A stretch of DNA of 38,127 bases, taken from assembly GCA_049671305.1 (NCBI GenBank), contig JBATUR010000103.1, positions 1 to 38,127 of the forward strand, read 5' to 3'. The translations under genes were made by a program, and so were the position numbers. The notes below the pieces were generated by a model. It was not told the DNA's origin, made no database searches, and was given only the letters and a program-made list of their open reading frames with translations. Shown one piece after another: positions 8,130 to 16,370 of this stretch (within the stretch, counting starts at the first letter, position 1; every line of letters begins with the position of its first letter). The stretch comes from CADCTM01 sp049671305 (GTDB taxonomy: Bacteria > Cyanobacteriota > Cyanobacteriia > Cyanobacteriales > Coleofasciculaceae).

Positions 8130-9650
8130 CTACGCCGATACTAGGAAGGTTTGCTTGTATTCTGCGATCGCTTCTTTGAGAAGATCTTCCGCTTCCGGTG
8201 TCAATTCTTTCTTGCCACTACGCAAAATTTCCATATACTTCGGCTTGCTGGTTTTCAAATATTCGCGCAACCCTTTAGCAAAGCTGACGATTTTATCAAC
8301 CGCAATATCATCCAAATAACCATTCAAACCGGCATAAACAATTGCTACTTGTTCAGCAACTGAAAGCGGTGAATATTGAGGCTGTTTCAACAATTCCCGT
8401 AAACGCTGACCCCGTGATAGTTGGTCTTGAGTCGCTTTGTCCAAATCTGAGGCAAACTGAGCAAAAGCCTGCAAGTCGTCAAACTGTGCCAATTCCAGCT
8501 TTAATTTACCAGCAACCTTCTTCATCGCCTTAGTTTGAGCCGCCGAACCTACCCGTGATACAGAAATACCAGGGTTAACCGCCGGACGCAAGCCAGAGTT
8601 GAACAAGTCGGAAGTTAGGAAGATTTGACCGTCGGTAATCGAAATTACGTTGGTAGGAATATACGCCGAAACGTCACCCGCTTGAGTTTCAATAATCGGC
8701 AACGCCGTCATACTACCTTCACCGAGTTCATTACTCAGCTTCGCCGCCCGTTCTAATAAGCGAGAGTGGAGATAAAATACGTCTCCAGGATAAGCTTCCC
8801 GTCCGGGTGGGCGACGCAGCAACAAGGACATCTGACGATATGCTTGGGCTTGCTTGGAAAGGTCATCATAAATAATCAAGGTCGCTTTGCCTTTGTACAT
8901 AAAGTACTCAGCCAAAGTTGCACCGGTGTATGGCGCTAGGTACTGTAGGGTTGCAGGGTCGTTGGCGTTAGCAGCGACAATGATTGTGTAATCTAGGGCG
9001 CCTCTTTCTTGTAGGACGTTGACGACTTGGGCAACGGTAGAAGCCTTTTGTCCGATCGCGACGTAGACACAAATCACATCTTCACCTTTTTGGTTGAGGA
9101 TGGTGTCAACTGCGATCGAAGTTTTGCCGGTTTGTCTGTCACCAATAATCAACTCACGCTGACCACGACCAATGGGAATCATCGCATCAATCGCGGTAAT
9201 TCCGGTTTGCATGGGTTCATAAACCGAACGCCGTGCGATAATTCCTGGTGCCATCGATTCAATCAGACGAGATTCGCTAGTTTGGATATCTCCCTTACCA
9301 TCAATGGGACGTGCTAGGGCGTCTACCACCCGACCGATCATTGCTTCTCCCACGGGGACTTGAGCAATTTTACCTGTGGCGGTGACGGCGCTGCCTTCTT
9401 GGATACCGCGACCATCACCCATAAGCACGGCGCCCACATTGTCTTCTTCTAGGTTCAGGGCAATGCCGACTTCGCCATCTTCAAACTCGACCAATTCCCC
9501 TGCCATGCACTGTTCTAGTCCATAAACACGGGCAATGCCGTCACCAACTTGCAAAACTGTGCCAACGTTGGAAACTTTTACGTCTTGGTCGTATTGCTCA
9601 ATTTGCTGCCGAATAATGTTGCTAATTTCGTCGGGTCTAATGCTGATCAT
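8130..9650 (-). CDS. atpA: ATP synthase F1 alpha subunit
   Basis: At 506 aa, this is the full family length. The nucleotide-binding P-loop GDRQTGKT lies at residues 170-177, with the later conserved stretch YPGDVFYLHSRLLERAAKL. Alpha subunits bind nucleotide at non-catalytic sites and alternate with beta in the F1 hexamer on the cytoplasmic face of thylakoid and plasma membranes. The start at 9650 gives the expected MISIRPDEISNIIRQQIE N-terminus. It is separated from delta by 71 bp and from gamma by 76 bp, in the usual order. The beta and epsilon genes are not in this window, as expected for cyanobacteria, where they form a separate operon. Confidence 0.98.
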   Translation of the reverse strand: MISIRPDEISNIIRQQIEQYDQDVKVSNVGTVLQVGDGIARVYGLEQCMAGELVEFEDGEVGIALNLEEDNVGAVLMGDGRGIQEGSAVTATGKIAQVPVGEAMIGRVVDALARPIDGKGDIQTSESRLIESMAPGIIARRSVYEPMQTGITAIDAMIPIGRGQRELIIGDRQTGKTSIAVDTILNQKGEDVICVYVAIGQKASTVAQVVNVLQERGALDYTIIVAANANDPATLQYLAPYTGATLAEYFMYKGKATLIIYDDLSKQAQAYRQMSLLLRRPPGREAYPGDVFYLHSRLLERAAKLSNELGEGSMTALPIIETQAGDVSAYIPTNVISITDGQIFLTSDLFNSGLRPAVNPGISVSRVGSAAQTKAMKKVAGKLKLELAQFDDLQAFAQFASDLDKATQDQLSRGQRLRELLKQPQYSPLSVAEQVAIVYAGLNGYLDDIAVDKIVSFAKGLREYLKTSKPKYMEILRSGKKELTPEAEDLLKEAIAEYKQTFLVSA

Positions 9651-9721
9651 GTTGGTTTTTCGTTGTTAGTTGTGAGGGAATATTTGAGGACATTTTAATG
9701 AGTTCCTCGTTTTCCTTGCCA

Positions 9722-10279
9722 CTAGGCTGCACTATTTAGGCGCAGACCAATGCGACGGAGTTGACCGCGCAGACTGGCATCAATAACTTGTGACCCGACT
9801 TTGATGATTACACCACCGATTAAATCTGGGTCAATTTTTGTCTCTAATTCTACTTGCTGGGCATTGGTTAGTGCCAAGACTTTTTCCCGCACTGACTGCT
9901 GTTGAGCTTCGTTTAGTTCGACGGCTGAGGTGACTTGAGCCAGAACTGTTTTCGTCAATTTCCGCAGTAAAGATTGGTAGTGTTGGCAAATTCCCATTAA
10001 AAAACCAATGCGCCGCCTATCTACGAGAATTTTTAAGAAATTCATCGTATAAGGGTCAAATTGCTCACCACCAATTTGTTGTAAAACTGCTTTTTTATCG
10101 TCAGCTTTAATTAAAGGGTTGCTCAAAAATTGATCTAGTTCTGGTGATTCTTTGAGGAGGTTGGCTAAAGCGGCAACATCTTCGCCCAAACGTTCTGTTT
10201 TATCAGTTGACTGAGCTAAAGACATTAAGGCTTCTGCATAAGGTTCTAGAACCTCGGCGTTTAGTTTACTACCTTTCAC
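9722..10279 (-). CDS. atpD: ATP synthase F1 delta subunit (OSCP-like)
   Basis: This 185-aa subunit joins the peripheral stalk to the top of F1. Family features include the N-terminal EPYAEALMSLA helix, the central FLKILVDRRRIGFL segment and the C-terminal VELETKIDPDLIGGVIIKVG motif. Its ATG overlaps the stop of the b-subunit gene in an ATGA arrangement (10276-10279), so translation is probably coupled. In the general bacterial naming scheme this gene is atpH. Confidence 0.96.
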   Translation of the reverse strand: MKGSKLNAEVLEPYAEALMSLAQSTDKTERLGEDVAALANLLKESPELDQFLSNPLIKADDKKAVLQQIGGEQFDPYTMNFLKILVDRRRIGFLMGICQHYQSLLRKLTKTVLAQVTSAVELNEAQQQSVREKVLALTNAQQVELETKIDPDLIGGVIIKVGSQVIDASLRGQLRRIGLRLNSAA

Positions 10280-10845
10280 GAAGCACCTCCCATTTGCGCG
10301 ATACTGCGATCAATTAGTTGTTGTTGAGCGGAGTCATCCAAGTGACCTTTTAGTTGAGATTCAACTCGCTCCATTGCTAATACCCCAACTCTTTGACGCA
10401 AATCTCTAATTGCTCGTTCTTGTTCTGAGTTTAAGTCTTGAACGGCTGTTTGTTTCATGCGTTCCACATCTTTAGCAGCCGCTTCCATAACAGCGGTTCT
10501 TGCTGCTTGGGCGCTAACTTCGGCAGCGGCACGAATTTTTTCGGCTTCGGCTTGCGCTTGTGCTAACTTCTGTTGAGCGTCTGCTAATGCGGATGCGGCT
10601 TCTTTTTGCCGATTTTGGGCATCTTGAATCGCTTGTTCAATGTTTGAGCGTCGTTCTGATAGGGTTTTGCCTAAAAAATTACGCCCAAAGTAAAATAGTA
10701 CCCCAATGATAATTACGAGGTTAATTAGGTTGGTTTCTAAAATGTCAAAGTTTAGACCGAAACCACCTTCTGAATTGCCTTCCGCTGCTACCTCTGCCGC
10801 TGCGGTAGCCAGGAATGAGAAAGTACTCATAATAGCCATATACAA
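10276..10845 (-). CDS. atpF: ATP synthase F0 b subunit
   Basis: The 189-aa peripheral stalk subunit has a short N-terminal stretch, one membrane helix (about residues 33-52, LINLVIIIGVLFYFG) and a long Ala/Gln/Glu-rich coiled coil to the end. It dimerises with b' to hold F1 still against the rotor. The start is ambiguous among the methionines at 10845, 10839 and 10830 (MYMAIMS). The internal MSTFSFL start gives the more usual cyanobacterial N-terminus. It overlaps the delta gene by 4 bp. Confidence 0.95.
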   Translation of the reverse strand: MYMAIMSTFSFLATAAAEVAAEGNSEGGFGLNFDILETNLINLVIIIGVLFYFGRNFLGKTLSERRSNIEQAIQDAQNRQKEAASALADAQQKLAQAQAEAEKIRAAAEVSAQAARTAVMEAAAKDVERMKQTAVQDLNSEQERAIRDLRQRVGVLAMERVESQLKGHLDDSAQQQLIDRSIAQMGGAS

Positions 10846-11099
10846 CTGCGAAGACTGAAAGTTGCTGATAATTTTGACGGTTTTAATTCAGGCAATTTAT
10901 TAATTTTATGCCTTGAATTTGTTGGGGTGAAAGGAATGAAAGTTGTTTTAGATGCTATGTGCCAGCAGTTTAAAATAACTAACATCAATACACCAGATAA
11001 ATCGGCGCTTTTTGGCAAAAGTTGTCTTGTTTTTCACCAAAACAGACAAAATGCCAGCCCAAAGCCTGAGCTAGTTTTAAAAAAGCGAGTGCTAAGACG

Positions 11100-11600
11100 T
11101 TACCGATTAACTAACTCCGCTCCCAAGAGTTTCTCTAGAATCTGACGACTCAAAGAATCTACTTGTTGTTCGAGGGATGAAAATGCCTCGGCTTTTTGCT
11201 TTTCTATTTCGGTTTGAGCTTGCTCACGCTGTGCCTGAGCTTCTGCTTGAGCTTGAGCCATCTTTTGGGCGGCAATTTTCTGAGCATCGGCTTGGGCTGC
11301 AGCTATCGTCGCTTGTGATTTGCGGCGAGTCTCACCTAGTTCCTGCTCATATTGTTTGGTGAGGTTTTTGGTTTTGGCGAGTCTTTCTTGCGCCTCTAAG
11401 AGGTTTTTGCGAATGAATTCGTCGCGGTCATCTATTGCCTTGCCCAACGGTTTGTAGAACACGGCATTTAGTACCACCACCAAAAGTATAAATTGCAATG
11501 CCATTAAAGGTAGGGTGGCGTCAAAGTCAAACAAGCCCCCTTCTTTGGCAGCGGTTTCTGCTGCTTCAACAGCTAAAAAAATTGTCCAATGTGTCATCAT
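11100..11600 (-). CDS. atpG: ATP synthase F0 b' subunit
   Basis: This 166-aa second type of peripheral stalk subunit is typical of photosynthetic organisms. It has one membrane helix at about residues 30-50 (LMALQFILLVVVLNAVFY) and then a long charged coiled coil (residues about 60-160) rich in A, Q, K and E. It pairs with the b subunit. It starts at the ATG at 11600 or the adjacent one at 11597. A 254-bp gap separates it from the b gene, and I see no further gene in that gap. The bacterial-scheme name is atpF2. Confidence 0.94.
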   Translation of the reverse strand: MMTHWTIFLAVEAAETAAKEGGLFDFDATLPLMALQFILLVVVLNAVFYKPLGKAIDDRDEFIRKNLLEAQERLAKTKNLTKQYEQELGETRRKSQATIAAAQADAQKIAAQKMAQAQAEAQAQREQAQTEIEKQKAEAFSSLEQQVDSLSRQILEKLLGAELVNR

Positions 11601-11673
11601 GCTTTTTTTAATCCCACAGCTAAAAAACGGTCAGCTATTCAGTTGGGATGGAGATATCTGTTTCACCAATTTA

Positions 11674-11750
11674 CCCTGAGCTTGTCGAAGCGGTTGCCAG
11701 AAATTTCTTGAGCGCTCAGATGTTGAGATTTAACAGTTTGAGCGCTCAGA
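11674..11750. repeat. Short palindromes in the c-b' intergenic region
   Basis: A 13-bp sequence, TTGAGCGCTCAGA, occurs twice, at 11708-11720 and 11738-11750, exactly 30 bp apart. Each copy has the 10-bp perfect palindrome TGAGCGCTCA. Just before them, at 11674-11690, is CCCTGAGCTTGTCGAAG, which I recognise as a widespread short repeat in cyanobacterial and other genomes. Between the c and b' genes, these could fold in the mRNA and affect the c:b' ratio. That role is inference. Confidence 0.7.
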
Positions 11751-11758
11751 ATTTTGTC

Positions 11759-12004
11759 TTACGCGAAGGGGTTAGCAAACAACAAGACGAGGGCAACCAC
11801 AAGACCGTAAATCGTTAGCGCTTCCATGAATGCCAAACTCAACAGCAAGGTGCCGCGAATTTTGCCTTCAGCTTCTGGCTGACGGGCAATACCTTCTACG
11901 GCTTGACCTGCGGCGTTTCCTTGACCAATTCCAGGTCCGATCGCAGCTAAACCAACAGCTAGGGCAGCGGCGATAACGGAAGCAGCAGCAACTAATGGAT
12001 CCAT
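11759..12004 (-). CDS. atpH: ATP synthase F0 c subunit (proteolipid)
   Basis: This 81-aa two-helix hairpin builds the rotating c-ring. Helix 1 has the glycine-rich packing motif (AIGPGIGQG, residues about 21-29). The polar loop has the conserved RQPEAEGKIRG. Helix 2 carries the proton-binding Glu61 (LAFMEALTIYG). The sequence is the proton type, without the extra polar residues of Na+ rings. It is known as atpE in the general bacterial scheme. It is flanked by gaps of 158 and 165 bp that both contain small hairpins. Confidence 0.97.
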   Translation of the reverse strand: MDPLVAAASVIAAALAVGLAAIGPGIGQGNAAGQAVEGIARQPEAEGKIRGTLLLSLAFMEALTIYGLVVALVLLFANPFA

Positions 12005-12043
12005 GATGATTTTCCTTTAATAATGTGAACGTTTGTACCAAAA

Positions 12044-12088
12044 AGAAGTAATACTTCTACCTTGAAAAATCTGCTAACTCCAGCAGAT
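12044..12088. other. Two small inverted repeats between a and c genes
   Basis: AGAAGTA-A-TACTTCT (12044-12058) is a perfect inverted repeat, and ATCTGCT/AGCAGAT with a 6-base loop follows at 12069-12088. They lie upstream of the c start codon on its coding strand. They could be mRNA stem-loops that set c-subunit output, which needs many copies per enzyme, or protein-binding sites. The function is inferred only from position. Confidence 0.5.
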
Positions 12089-12169
12089 ATTTTGTCACAG
12101 AAGGTATGTCGAAATTAAAACATTTTGACCTGCTATCAGTTATGGCATATAAGTGCCAAAACTAATGCC

Positions 12170-12928
12170 TTAATCATGATGTTCTTCGCCATGCTCTTCT
12201 AATGCTTCTCCAATGTAAGCTGCAGCCAAGGTCGCAAAAATTAGGGCTTGAATGGCGCTGGTAAATAATCCTAGTGCCATCACAGGCAGCGGGACGAATA
12301 GGGGAACCAGCAACACTAACACTGCTACTACCAATTCATCCGCTAAGATGTTTCCAAATAAACGGAAGCTTAGGGAAAGGGGTTTGGTAAAGTCTTCCAA
12401 AACCCGAAAAGGTAGCAAAATTGGTGTCGGTTGGGCGTAACCAGCAAAGTACCCGACTAATCCTTTTTTGCTAAAACCTGCATAAAAATACGCCAGGGAA
12501 GTCAGCAGTGCCAAGGCAACTGTTGTATTGATGTCGCCTGTGGGAGCTGCTAATTCACCTTCAGGTAGCTGAATTAGCTTCCAGGGAACTAGTGCTCCTG
12601 ACCAATTTGCCACAAAGATGAACAAAAAGAGAGTGCCCACAAATGGCACCCAGGGGCGATATTCTTTCTCCCCCATCTGGTTTTTGGCTAAATCTCTCAG
12701 AAATTCTAAGGCGTATTCCATAAAGTTCTGGATGCCGCTCGGAATTTGCTGGATATTTCGCGTGGCGGCAATTGAAACCGTGACGAGAAGTGCGATCACA
12801 AACCAGGAGGTAATGAAAACTTGCCCGTGTAGTTTTAAATTGCCAATGTGCCAGTACAGGTGCTGACCTACTTCTAGTTCAGCAAGGGGGAAAGAATTCA
12901 GAACGCTTAAACCATCTATCATTTCCAT
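12170..12928 (-). CDS. atpI: ATP synthase F0 a subunit
   Basis: This 252-aa integral membrane stator forms the two proton half-channels against the c-ring. The essential arginine is Arg189 in LSLSFRLFGN, and the C-terminal helix has ALIFATLAAAYIGEALEEH. Several membrane helices are evident (about residues 38-55, 96-112, 135-150, 196-240). The histidine-rich C-terminus (EEHGEEHHD) is usual for cyanobacterial proteins. It is called atpI in cyanobacteria and plastids, and atpB in the general bacterial scheme, which should not be confused with the beta subunit. Confidence 0.97.
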   Translation of the reverse strand: MEMIDGLSVLNSFPLAELEVGQHLYWHIGNLKLHGQVFITSWFVIALLVTVSIAATRNIQQIPSGIQNFMEYALEFLRDLAKNQMGEKEYRPWVPFVGTLFLFIFVANWSGALVPWKLIQLPEGELAAPTGDINTTVALALLTSLAYFYAGFSKKGLVGYFAGYAQPTPILLPFRVLEDFTKPLSLSFRLFGNILADELVVAVLVLLVPLFVPLPVMALGLFTSAIQALIFATLAAAYIGEALEEHGEEHHD

Positions 12929-12984
12929 TCCGGAGATTTCCCCAGATATCTGTCAAGGGTGAAACGTCAAACTAACAAATTATC

Positions 12985-13437
12985 CTACTTGTTAGATGTT
13001 GGCATGAGCGTGCTTTGTAACACGTAGACGATGAGGGCGGCTTTGTAAGTCAAAAATCCTAAAAATATGGGCAAAATTTGTAATTTTTGCCATTGCGTGG
13101 CAACAATAAATAGCCCAATAAAAAGACCGAACCGGGCAGGACTCGGACGCCTTTTTTGTTGACCTAACCGCTCAACGTCTTTAGCCAACATCCTCAAGTA
13201 AACCATACCTGTGCACGCCCCGATCAAATAATTCAAGGCAATTTCAAGAGAGTAAAAAATCCACACCGAGACGAAAATAATTCCGGTCATGCTAAGGGTG
13301 ACCAGCATCAAGGATTGTTTGAGCTGATAATAATCCTGCATTGAGGAATCAGTCTGGGGTGAATCGGAACTTGTTTGCTCAAGTTCTTCAGTTGTCGGTT
13401 GAAGAGATTCGTCTGACGGGTTCACAGGTAGGAACAA
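12985..13437 (-). CDS. atp1: ATP synthase I-like membrane protein (Atp1)
   Basis: The first gene of the cluster encodes a 150-aa protein. It has an acidic, Ser/Thr-rich cytoplasmic N-terminus (residues 1-35) and then about four membrane helices, including LMLVTLSMTGIIFVSVWIFYSL, named here by its ends. Its position before the a subunit matches uncI/atp1, thought to help assemble the c-ring or import Mg2+ for it. Sequence conservation in this family is low, so the call rests on position, size and topology. It is 56 bp upstream of the a gene. The atp promoter presumably lies just upstream of 13437. Confidence 0.82.
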   Translation of the reverse strand: MFLPVNPSDESLQPTTEELEQTSSDSPQTDSSMQDYYQLKQSLMLVTLSMTGIIFVSVWIFYSLEIALNYLIGACTGMVYLRMLAKDVERLGQQKRRPSPARFGLFIGLFIVATQWQKLQILPIFLGFLTYKAALIVYVLQSTLMPTSNK

Positions 13438-14156
13438 AAGTTAGTCCAAAAGGTTAGGTTTATTACAAACCACTGTTGATCATATCATGTGGTAGTAACA
13501 ATACTTAAAGAATCATTAATTTCTGAAAGTATATTACTTGGCGTGTGAAAAATCTGCCGATAACTGAGAGCCTGTCTTGGTTTGGGGAAAATCAAGGCGG
13601 CTTACCGTTCCACTGATTTAGCCTAAACCTTACTTCACCACCTCAAAGCTAGCCGAAACTGGTCTGACTTTCACCAGAAAACCCTGCCTTCACCTTGTCA
13701 GGATAAATCTTGATGATGCCAGCCAAGATTTAAGTTTAGCTTTGAGACGAGCGATCGCTTGTGGTACAGTTTTTCCTGCTTGCCCAAAAGAGTCGGAAAT
13801 CAACTCTAATATGTTGGCGAAAATAAACCAATACTGCCATTTACTGGCATTTATGTCCCTGACACCTTGAATTTTTGCAGATACTCTAGTGTCATCCGAC
13901 TAAAAATATAATGTACCTCTTTGGCATAAAGCTGATTGCTCGGTTGAATATTACGAACAACGCGATTCATGGCAGTATCAACCGAATTTATTTGCTGCCA
14001 AAGATACTGTGTCAATAAGTAAGTAAAAACTCCATCAGGAAAGCCAGGAAAACCATAATCAACGGCGATGCTAAGGTAGAATCGGCAAATTGTAAAGCGG
14101 ACAATGTTTGATGTGTTGACGTACCTTTATTCAAGTTTTTGAGTGTAGAACATCTG
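13438..14156. other. Gene-poor 719-bp region with decayed coding sequence
   Basis: No intact gene is seen. On the minus strand there is a caspase-like remnant (13851-14126). Overlapping its end is a second short open stretch, about 13690-13860, containing SFGQAGKTVPQAIARLK, which reads as coding but which I cannot place. Upstream atp promoter elements should lie at the 13438-13560 end, but I could not single out convincing -35/-10 boxes. Confidence 0.5.
13851..14126 (-). pseudogene. Remnant of a caspase-like (peptidase C14) protein C-terminus
   Basis: An open minus-strand frame without a start codon reads SIAVDYGFPGFPDGVFTYLL (in part) followed by TQYLWQQINSVDTAMNRV. The segment DGVFTYLLTQYLWQ resembles the region after the catalytic cysteine in bacterial caspase/metacaspase proteins, where a helix of the form G-x-F-T-Y-x-L-x-x-x-L follows. 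The upstream His/Cys half is absent. In another frame just upstream, LSALQFADSTLASP suggests a frameshift near 14070. It lies 30 bp after the end of the CHAT gene, so it may be the relic of an adjacent protease gene. Family assignment is tentative. Confidence 0.35.
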
Positions 14157-16298
14157 TTATTCGGCTTCACCGATTAGAGTAAATGCCGCCCATTGCCTTG
14201 GGTTTTCATACTCTTTTTGATTTTTCGTTGACAACATCGCTTGACGCAAAGCCTGAGCTTTATCAGGATTTTGTTGCATATTTTTATAGAATTCTGTCAT
14301 TAAATAGGCAGTGGAATCATCGGATACTGCCCAAAGAGAAACCATCACACTAGAAACCCCTGCGGAAATTAAGGAACGAGATAATCCCACAACACCATCA
14401 CCCGCAATTTTGCCTCTGCCTGTATCACAAGCGCTTAAAACAACTAATTCGGCATTGAGTTTCATAGAGAGAATTTCAGCAGCGGTGAGTAAACCGTCGC
14501 TCCCCCCTTTCTCAAGGGGGGATGATGGAGCTAATGCAATTGCACTGTCTAATCCTTGTACGTCATCAAATAACCCATGTGTGGCTAAATGAATGATTCG
14601 TGCTTTCGGCATAAGCTCTGTAACTACATTTTTACTAGCTTTATCGCCAATTAGGGGCTGAGTATTGAGCAGAGAAGCGATCGCTTTTGCCTCTCTTTCT
14701 GCACCTGGAAGTGCGGCTAATTGTTGAGGTTTTTCTCCAATCGTTGTCACTACACTGGGCATCGTCGGATTGCCCACAACCAAGGCATCATTCCCCTGTA
14801 GGGGCGTACGGCCGTACGCCCCTACCCTTTGGCGTTGCTGATGAGTGAGTTCGAGTACCTGAATTGAAGGCGCTGTGAGGATAGTATGTTGTTCAATTAG
14901 GTATTTTCCCGATGCATCTTGCAGTGCTGGGAAGGGCGCGAGAAATAAGGATTGTTGCGGAATAAAGGTTACATGAGCGTTAGGATCTGTTGGTAAGAGA
15001 TTAGCGATCGGTTCTATTAGTAATTGATAAAGTTGCTGTAATTTTTTAGTTGCCTGTTCTTCAGCCTTTTGCACCGCTTCTGGGTGGGAACCGACAACAG
15101 CAAGGGAGCGATTAACACCAATTGATTTACGAGCATTGGTAACAAGATCTGACAATGAGGTATCTTGTTTCTGCCACAAAGGAGTCAGGTCAACGTTGCG
15201 GAAATTGACTTCACCTGTTGGTTTGATTACCCAAATATAGAGTTTAGATTCCTTAGTTTCTTCTTTACCTTGAATTTTGAAATTATCGGTGATAATTGAA
15301 TATTGAATGAGGGTAGAATTTTGGACTTTGGCAATTTGTTTAATCTGCTCAAGGGTAGGTGGAGCGACTTTTGGTGATTGCGCTGCTACAGGAGATAACC
15401 GTGTTGCTAATAATTCCACAAAAGCTCTGGCTCTGCCTCGTTCCGAAATTAACAGAGCATCATTAGTTTTATTTTGGGCAATCAGGACTTCTTGTAAAGT
15501 GCGGTAGGTGCGAGTTTGCTCTTCAAAAATTGATATTTTGTAGGCATCATTGTTACCTAATCTTGCCCGTTGAGATTCCCACAGCTCAATTCCAGTACGG
15601 AGGTTTTTTTCAGCTTCAGTGAGTTTGCCAGATTTGAGGAGAGCAAATCCTAGATTGTTCAGAGATACCCCCTCACCGTAGCGGTCTTTAATTTCTCGTG
15701 CAATGGCTAAACTCTGCTGATGGTAATCAATCGCTTTGGTGTAATCTCCTAGGGCATCGTAAGCATTTCCCAGATTGCCCAGAGATGTCCCTTCACCATT
15801 ACGGTTTTTGATTTCCCGTGCAATGGCTAGACTCTGCTGATGGTAGTCAATCGCTTTGGCGTAATCTCCTAGGTAGTGGTAAGCATTTCCCAGATTGCCC
15901 AGAGATTGCCCCTCACCTAAACGGTCTTTAATTTCTCGTGCAATGGCTAAACGCTGCTGATGGTAATCAGTCGCTTTGGCGTAATCTCCTAGGGAATGGT
16001 AAGCATTTCCCAGATTGCCTAGCACTGCGCCCTCACATTGGCGGTTTTTGATTTCCTGACAAATAATTAATGCCTGTTGCCAAGACTGTAATGCCGCCTC
16101 AAATTGACCAGTCTTATGCTGCTGAATACCTTGTTTATTCAGTCGGTCAGCTTCCATTTTCCGCGCCTCTAAACTTTGAGCAAACACTTGAGAATTTTGG
16201 CTGAAGTACCGATTTAAAACAGGCAACCTTAAATCGACACTCAGAATAGTTGCCAAGAAGGTGACAAAAGCAGTAAGTCCAATTCTTCGGTAACGCAT
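14157..16298 (-). CDS. TPR-CHAT protein (caspase-like protease)
   Basis: The 713-aa protein begins with a hydrophobic segment (residues about 7-24) that may be a signal or membrane anchor. About five 40-residue tetratricopeptide repeats follow (residues about 52-250, repeat core SLGNLGNAYxxLGDYAKAID). The C-terminal CHAT domain (about residues 410-712) is a caspase-fold peptidase with the catalytic pair His574 (HLATHGLF) and Cys624 (LSACDTG). CHAT proteases include type III-E CRISPR Csx29 and other conflict-related enzymes, and many cyanobacterial copies are of unknown target. The CHAT region carries two in-frame insertions made of genomic palindromic repeats (14502-14521 and 14798-14825), which may mark surface loops. 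It is monocistronic in appearance, with Uma2 genes upstream. Confidence 0.85.
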   Translation of the reverse strand: MRYRRIGLTAFVTFLATILSVDLRLPVLNRYFSQNSQVFAQSLEARKMEADRLNKQGIQQHKTGQFEAALQSWQQALIICQEIKNRQCEGAVLGNLGNAYHSLGDYAKATDYHQQRLAIAREIKDRLGEGQSLGNLGNAYHYLGDYAKAIDYHQQSLAIAREIKNRNGEGTSLGNLGNAYDALGDYTKAIDYHQQSLAIAREIKDRYGEGVSLNNLGFALLKSGKLTEAEKNLRTGIELWESQRARLGNNDAYKISIFEEQTRTYRTLQEVLIAQNKTNDALLISERGRARAFVELLATRLSPVAAQSPKVAPPTLEQIKQIAKVQNSTLIQYSIITDNFKIQGKEETKESKLYIWVIKPTGEVNFRNVDLTPLWQKQDTSLSDLVTNARKSIGVNRSLAVVGSHPEAVQKAEEQATKKLQQLYQLLIEPIANLLPTDPNAHVTFIPQQSLFLAPFPALQDASGKYLIEQHTILTAPSIQVLELTHQQRQRVGAYGRTPLQGNDALVVGNPTMPSVVTTIGEKPQQLAALPGAEREAKAIASLLNTQPLIGDKASKNVVTELMPKARIIHLATHGLFDDVQGLDSAIALAPSSPLEKGGSDGLLTAAEILSMKLNAELVVLSACDTGRGKIAGDGVVGLSRSLISAGVSSVMVSLWAVSDDSTAYLMTEFYKNMQQNPDKAQALRQAMLSTKNQKEYENPRQWAAFTLIGEAE
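14502..14521. repeat. Short hairpin repeat inside the CHAT coding region
   Basis: The arms CCCCCCTT and AAGGGGGG with loop TCTC form a perfect hairpin. On the coding strand it is translated as part of SSPLEKGGSDG. Poly-C/poly-G hairpins of this kind are dispersed repeats in many cyanobacterial genomes. It adds a short flexible segment between the two catalytic residues. Confidence 0.75.
14798..14825. repeat. Perfect 28-bp palindrome inside the CHAT coding region
   Basis: GTAGGGGCGTACGG is followed immediately by its exact reverse complement. It is translated in frame as part of RVGAYGRTPLQG. Related palindromes occur at 34283-34301 and 34331-34349. This is the familiar GGGGCGTACGGCCGTACGCC-type dispersed repeat of cyanobacteria, here captured by a gene without breaking it. 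Confidence 0.85.
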
Positions 16299-16370
16299 TA
16301 ATCAGAAGGTGGATGGGGCAGCAACTTATCTACTAAATATATCTCTGATTATTTGTCCACTTATGCAGTT

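Noticed and set aside
10827..11145. Short frames on both strands between the b and b' genes
   Set aside because: They have no conserved look, overlap known atp genes and lack ribosome sites. I treat the gap as noncoding.
13690..13860. A minus-strand open stretch containing SFGQAGKTVPQAIARLK, possibly a transposase end
   Set aside because: It reads like protein, but I could not assign it to a transposase family and no inverted repeats of an insertion sequence were seen.
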